From contig CAZAGT010000213.1 of NCBI GenBank assembly GCA_964484515.1, positions 1 through 8,592 on the forward strand: a DNA stretch of 8,592 bases, written 5' to 3'. Each line of letters opens with the position of its first letter. Within the stretch, counting starts at the first letter, position 1. Shown in pieces: positions 6,497 through 8,592 of the stretch. The position numbers and the translations under genes were made by a program. The notes below the pieces were generated by a model, which was given only the letters and a program-made list of their open reading frames with translations, ran no database searches and was not told the origin of the DNA. This DNA comes from CAZAGT01 sp964484515. Its GTDB lineage: Bacteria > Desulfobacterota > DSM-4660 > Desulfatiglandales > HGW-15.

Positions 6497-7228
6497 TCAG
6501 TTTGGGTCCGATGCCTGGAGTTGAGGTCCTGTTCGTGAAAGGGCTGTTGCCCTTTTCCAGGGTGGCACAAGTTGTCTGCAGATGGGCAGCACCGGGCATG
6601 CAAAACGTTCAGTATCGATCCGAGAAAGCAACTCCTCGGCCACAGTCACGAATTCGAGGGTCAGGCCGGTCTCTTGGGATAGCCTCGAGACGAAATCATG
6701 TCCCCAGTATACGTCTTCGACCTTGGTCTCGTCGATAAGATTGGCATTCCCAATAATCCCGTTCACAGATAGTTTCGAGGCATTTTCGATCTCATCGCGC
6801 ATCCTGAGGCATCCTTCGACCGAATCCATGAAGGGTCGAAACGGATTGACGACCTGAACGACACGCAGTTCCTTGCCCCGCAGGGGATCGGCCAGGGCCG
6901 CAAGGACCGTGGCACCCACACCGTCACCTCCGACATCGAGGAGGGTCAACTGGCTCGGCTGACGGATCATCCCCGCGACCAGGGGGCTCAAGATAGGCAA
7001 ATCGGCCTGTAGGAACTCATCCGGTGGCAAGACCACCTCAACGCCCAACCGAGCGAGGGACCCCTTCGCCTCACGGGTTCTGAAGTAGGGATTGACGAGA
7101 TCAAGGTCGGCGACGCGGACCTCGAGACCTTTACGGCTCATCGTTGCGGCGAGGTTGATGGAGACCTCGGTCTTTCCGCTGCCATAATTGCCCACGATGA
7201 TCACGATACCGGTCAAGTCGATTTCCAT
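6497..7228 (-). CDS. P-loop ATPase (SIMIBI/CobQ-CobB-MinD-like) accompanying the oxidoreductase
   Basis: Counted from the ATG at 7228, this is a 243-residue nucleotide-binding protein. The Walker A motif is GNYGSGKT (13-20), followed by EVSINLA. Asp41 and Asp43 sit in the switch-I-like strand DLDLVNPYFRTRE, and DVGGD (98-102) is the Walker B/switch II region. The signature lysine of MinD/CooC proteins (KGGxGKT) is replaced by Asn14, so it is a divergent member. Homologs preceding VorB-type operons are often labelled hypothetical or CobQ-like; a maturation or redox-gating role is speculation. Start choice: the conserved core begins MEIDLTG, and GAGG lies 9 nt upstream of this ATG. Two alternatives are the ATG at 7234 and a GTG at 7321, which has a better site (GGAGG, 6 nt) and adds 31 residues without conserved character. 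The C-terminus has a pair of Cys (211 and 217, CPVLPIC) of unknown meaning. Confidence 0.88.
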   Translation of the reverse strand: MEIDLTGIVIIVGNYGSGKTEVSINLAATMSRKGLEVRVADLDLVNPYFRTREAKGSLARLGVEVVLPPDEFLQADLPILSPLVAGMIRQPSQLTLLDVGGDGVGATVLAALADPLRGKELRVVQVVNPFRPFMDSVEGCLRMRDEIENASKLSVNGIIGNANLIDETKVEDVYWGHDFVSRLSQETGLTLEFVTVAEELLSRIDTERFACPVLPICRQLVPPWKRATALSRTGPQLQASDPN

Positions 7229-7252
7229 ACCCATTCGCCTCGGGACCTCATC

Positions 7253-7270
7253 AAAAAACCCCGTTCGGGG
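7253..7270 (-). terminator. terminator-like GC palindrome with T6, possible attenuator
   Basis: Read on the minus strand, CCCCGAACGGGG is followed directly by TTTTTT. The stem is only 4 bp with a GAAC loop (or 5 bp with a 2-nt loop), too short for a confident intrinsic terminator. Its place is notable: about 50 nt after the strong GTG start and about 25 nt before the conserved ATG starts of the ATPase gene. It may act as a leader attenuator, or it may be chance within an N-terminal extension. Confidence 0.3.
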
Positions 7271-7318
7271 AACAAGGCGACACTCGTTCGCCCAGAATGG
7301 AACCGGCGAGCGTGAGAG

Positions 7319-7332
7319 CACCTGTTTCCTCC
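7319..7332 (-). promoter_or_regulatory. strong ribosome-binding site and GTG start candidate
   Basis: On the minus strand GGAGG (7332-7328) lies 6 nt before GTG (7321-7319). This is the best Shine-Dalgarno match upstream of the ATPase gene, and the frame continues into it. Translation from here would add 31 residues before the conserved MEIDLTG start. Either the protein has an extension, or the site serves a leader reading frame. Confidence 0.5.
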
Positions 7333-7345
7333 GGGGTCAGCCTCC

Positions 7346-7364
7346 CTTTCACGATGGGTGAAAG
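7346..7364. promoter_or_regulatory. perfect inverted repeat in the ATPase-operon leader
   Basis: CTTTCAC (7346-7352) and GTGAAAG (7358-7364) are perfect inverted repeats around a 5-nt centre. The predicted minus-strand transcript starts near 7421, so the element lies in the 5' leader about 60-75 nt downstream of the start. That makes an RNA hairpin ahead of the GGAGG site as likely as a DNA operator. I do not recognise a regulator for it. Confidence 0.45.
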
Positions 7365-7427
7365 AAATCGCTAACCATCTTGTATTTCAGGGCCAGCGTC
7401 GAGAGGCACGCGTGATTGGCAGCTTAA

Positions 7428-7454
7428 ATTATGTATAATCCCAACTTCTGTCAA
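7428..7454 (-). promoter_or_regulatory. sigma70-type promoter for the ATPase-oxidoreductase operon
   Basis: On the minus strand a perfect TTGACA (7454-7449) is followed after 15 nt by CATAAT (7433-7428), which matches five of six consensus bases. The 15-nt spacer is short. A less exact TAATTT two bases further on would give 17. Transcription would start near 7421, leaving a leader of about 100 nt to the GTG or about 190 nt to the conserved ATG. Confidence 0.55.
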
Positions 7455-7515
7455 GGGTTTTGGAGCGGACGTGGGGTTGACCGAGTCGAAGCGAAAGCCC
7501 AGCTATGAAAAAGAA

Positions 7516-7542
7516 TTGTAAAACCTGGATGATTGGTATAAT
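7516..7542 (+). promoter_or_regulatory. extended -10 promoter for cooC
   Basis: TTGTAA (7516-7521) is followed after 15 nt by a perfect TATAAT (7537-7542) that carries the upstream TG of an extended -10 (TGGTATAAT). The predicted start is near 7549, about 105 nt before the cooC ATG. CCTGG (7524-7528) and CCAGG (7545-7549) form inverted arms flanking the -10, so a repressor could cover the promoter. Confidence 0.55.
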
Positions 7543-7655
7543 TGCCAGGCAGCGCAGAGCTCAAGTACGCCCGCGGTTTGCGCGTTCAGGAAATGCCCGT
7601 GGCCGACCCTTGTCTAAGTAAAGGACGGCTTCCGGAGGAGATCACGAGGTGGGTG

Positions 7656-8429
7656 ATGAAGATAGCCATCAGCGGGAAGGGTGGCGTGGGGAAGACGACG
7701 TTTGCCGCGTTCCTCATTCGGGCCCTTGCCGATCAGGGGAAGAGAGTCCTGGCCATTGATGCGGACCCGGATGCAAACCTGGCCCAGGCCCTGGGTGTCA
7801 GGGATCGGGATGAGATTGTCCCGATCTCCGAGATGAAGGACTTAATCGAGGAGCGAACTGAAACCCGTCTGGGCACGATGGGCTCCTTTTTCAAGTTGAA
7901 TCCCAAGGTGGATGATCTGCCCGACAAACTCTCCGTAGAGATAGACGGCGTGAGGTTGATGGTCTTGGGCGGCGTCAAGCAGGGGGGCTCTGGTTGCATC
8001 TGCCCCGAGAGCACTCTCCTGAAAAATCTCGTGAGACAGATCGTCCTGGGACGCGATGAAGCGGTCGTCTTGGATATGGAGGCCGGCCTGGAGCATCTGG
8101 GCCGGGGGACGGCCAAGGCGGTCGATCGACTCATCGTGATCGTTGAGCCCGGAAGACGCAGCATCGAGACGGCCCGCCAAGTGAAAAAGCTGGCCGGAGA
8201 CATCGGCCTGGAGACGGTCAGTCTCGTGGGCAACAAGATTCGTTCCGACAGCGACAAGGAATACCTGTCGGAACACATGCCGGACTTTGAGTTTCTCGGG
8301 TTTCTGCCCTTCACGAGCCGAATCATCGAGGCCGACCTGGAAGGTCTGCCGCCGTTTGAAAAAGACCCTGACGGACTGCGGACCGCAAAGGAGATCGCCG
8401 CCAAATTGGCTGCCGAATATCTCGTATGA
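7656..8429 (+). CDS. cooC: CooC-type CO dehydrogenase nickel-insertion ATPase
   Basis: This 257-residue MinD-family ATPase is of the CooC/AcsF type, the maturation factor that delivers nickel to the C-cluster of Ni-CO dehydrogenase or acetyl-CoA synthase in the cytoplasm. The deviant Walker A motif is SGKGGVGKTT (6-15), with signature Lys8 and Lys13. IDADPDANLA (34-43) is the conserved switch-I-like block. The CxC metal-binding pair is Cys114 and Cys116 in GCICPE, and DMEAGLEHLGRG (140-151) is the family's Walker B/switch II signature. All functional residues that I can check are intact. I chose the ATG at 7656 because the motif-bearing N-terminus (MKIAISGKGG) begins there and GAGG lies 6 nt upstream. 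A longer frame from a TTG at 7542 would begin inside the -10 hexamer. No CODH gene is visible in the window. The downstream ORF overlaps the stop codon (ATGA), suggesting an operon that continues. Confidence 0.94.
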   Translation: MKIAISGKGGVGKTTFAAFLIRALADQGKRVLAIDADPDANLAQALGVRDRDEIVPISEMKDLIEERTETRLGTMGSFFKLNPKVDDLPDKLSVEIDGVRLMVLGGVKQGGSGCICPESTLLKNLVRQIVLGRDEAVVLDMEAGLEHLGRGTAKAVDRLIVIVEPGRRSIETARQVKKLAGDIGLETVSLVGNKIRSDSDKEYLSEHMPDFEFLGFLPFTSRIIEADLEGLPPFEKDPDGLRTAKEIAAKLAAEYLV

Positions 8430-8518
8430 AACTCCATGAAATAGGATCGTTAAAGCCTTTACGCCCAGCCATGGGGGTCTCTTTTCAAGAAACAAAACGT
8501 TACCTGCTCGAACGCTGA
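8426..8518 (+). CDS. short ORF coupled to cooC, possibly the start of a longer gene
   Basis: An ATG at 8426 overlaps the cooC stop as ATGA, the usual arrangement for translational coupling. It opens a 30-codon frame (MKLHEIGSLKPLRPAMGVSF at its start) ending in TGA at 8516-8518. No Shine-Dalgarno sequence precedes it. After the TGA the same frame stays open to the window end and encodes a CxxC (MCQGC). It may be a tiny peptide, a gene interrupted by a frameshift or error, a selenoprotein, or chance. The two other plus frames are also open near the edge, so the evidence is weak. Confidence 0.25.
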   Translation: MKLHEIGSLKPLRPAMGVSFQETKRYLLER

Positions 8519-8592
8519 GGTGGCGTGCAAGCCAGGCGGCCGGAGCAGACTCGGAGAATGTGCCAAGGCTGTCAATCCGGCCTATTCCACGG

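Larger units (their letters stand above)
7229..7655. other. divergent control region between the ATPase-oxidoreductase operon and cooC
   Basis: No convincing gene lies in these 427 nt apart from the possible GTG-initiated N-terminal extension of the ATPase. From left to right the region holds a GC palindrome beside an A6/T6 run (7253-7270), a strong minus-strand ribosome site (7328-7332), a perfect 7-bp inverted repeat (7346-7364), a minus-strand promoter (7428-7454) and a plus-strand promoter (7516-7542). A cooC leader of about 105 nt follows. Short AT-rich blocks around 7421-7440 and 7501-7545 stand out against the GC-rich genes. Confidence 0.75.

Noticed and set aside
7416..7439. A plus-strand promoter formed by TTGGCA (7416) and TATAAT (7434).
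   Set aside because: The spacer is only 12 nt, too short for sigma70 recognition. The AT-rich block is better explained by the opposing minus-strand promoter.
7542..7655. A longer cooC starting from TTG at 7542, adding 38 residues.
   Set aside because: The TTG begins inside the TATAAT hexamer of the likely promoter, lacks a ribosome site, and the CooC family begins directly with the MKIAISGKGG-type segment.
7733..8495. Two long minus-strand ORFs (234 and 217 codons) opposite cooC.
   Set aside because: They overlap each other and cooC, have no recognisable motif, and are rich in Ser/Arg/Pro as expected for antisense frames.
8516..8560. A bacterial SECIS element after the UGA at 8516.
   Set aside because: The only hairpin has a bulged short stem and a CAGA loop without the expected early G. 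The case for selenocysteine is kept only as an open question.
1..8592. CRISPR arrays, tRNA or rRNA genes, insertion sequences, and known riboswitches.
   Set aside because: I found no regularly spaced repeats, no tRNA-like TpsiC pattern with a matching acceptor stem, no transposase frame with terminal repeats, and no riboswitch core that I could align by eye.

Overview
The window looks like a fragment of the chromosome of an anaerobic, fairly GC-rich bacterium. The evidence is a ferredoxin-linked 2-oxoacid oxidoreductase operon, a CooC-type nickel-insertion ATPase for carbon monoxide dehydrogenase, and an aldo/keto reductase carrying two predicted [4Fe-4S] sites. The gene order ATPase - ferredoxin - VorB alpha - TPP beta - gamma is one I associate with Desulfobacterota/deltaproteobacteria, but nothing here fixes the taxonomy. 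I see no mobile element, CRISPR array, tRNA or rRNA.

Layout. Bases 2-154 (+) hold the last 50 residues of an unrecognised protein. Every complete gene from 205 to 7228 lies on the minus strand. Read in transcription order these are: a P-loop ATPase (7228-6497), a two-cluster ferredoxin subunit (6421-6188), a VorB-type alpha subunit (6175-5093), a TPP-binding beta subunit (4970-4233), a gamma subunit (4210-3671), a short-chain dehydrogenase (3552-2800), a membrane protein joining an extracytoplasmic beta-rich domain to a VanZ-like domain (2712-1408), and the Fe-S aldo/keto reductase (1233-205). A divergent control region (about 7229-7655) separates this block from cooC (7656-8429, +). A possible translationally coupled ORF begins at 8426 and the window ends at 8592.

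How the genes work together. The alpha, beta, gamma and ferredoxin (delta) subunits form a complete four-subunit 2-oxoacid:ferredoxin oxidoreductase. It would either oxidatively decarboxylate a 2-oxoacid to acyl-CoA with reduction of ferredoxin, or run in the reductive direction. The leading ATPase is a recurrent companion of such operons with no settled role. The dehydrogenase and the Fe-S aldo/keto reductase downstream could use NAD(P)H or ferredoxin-level electrons, but a shared pathway is only an inference. The VanZ-like protein is probably unrelated envelope biology. CooC implies a Ni-CODH (with or without acetyl-CoA synthase) elsewhere in the genome, probably just beyond the right edge.

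The points most worth a second look are these: the start and leader of the ATPase gene (a strong ribosome site at a GTG, then a GC hairpin with a T run before the conserved start); a long inverted repeat between the gamma gene and the dehydrogenase; the extracytoplasmic/VanZ fusion; a 48-codon ORF in the alpha-beta gap; and an ORF coupled to the cooC stop whose frame stays open past a UGA and then meets a CxxC motif. None of these amounts to a demonstrated new system.
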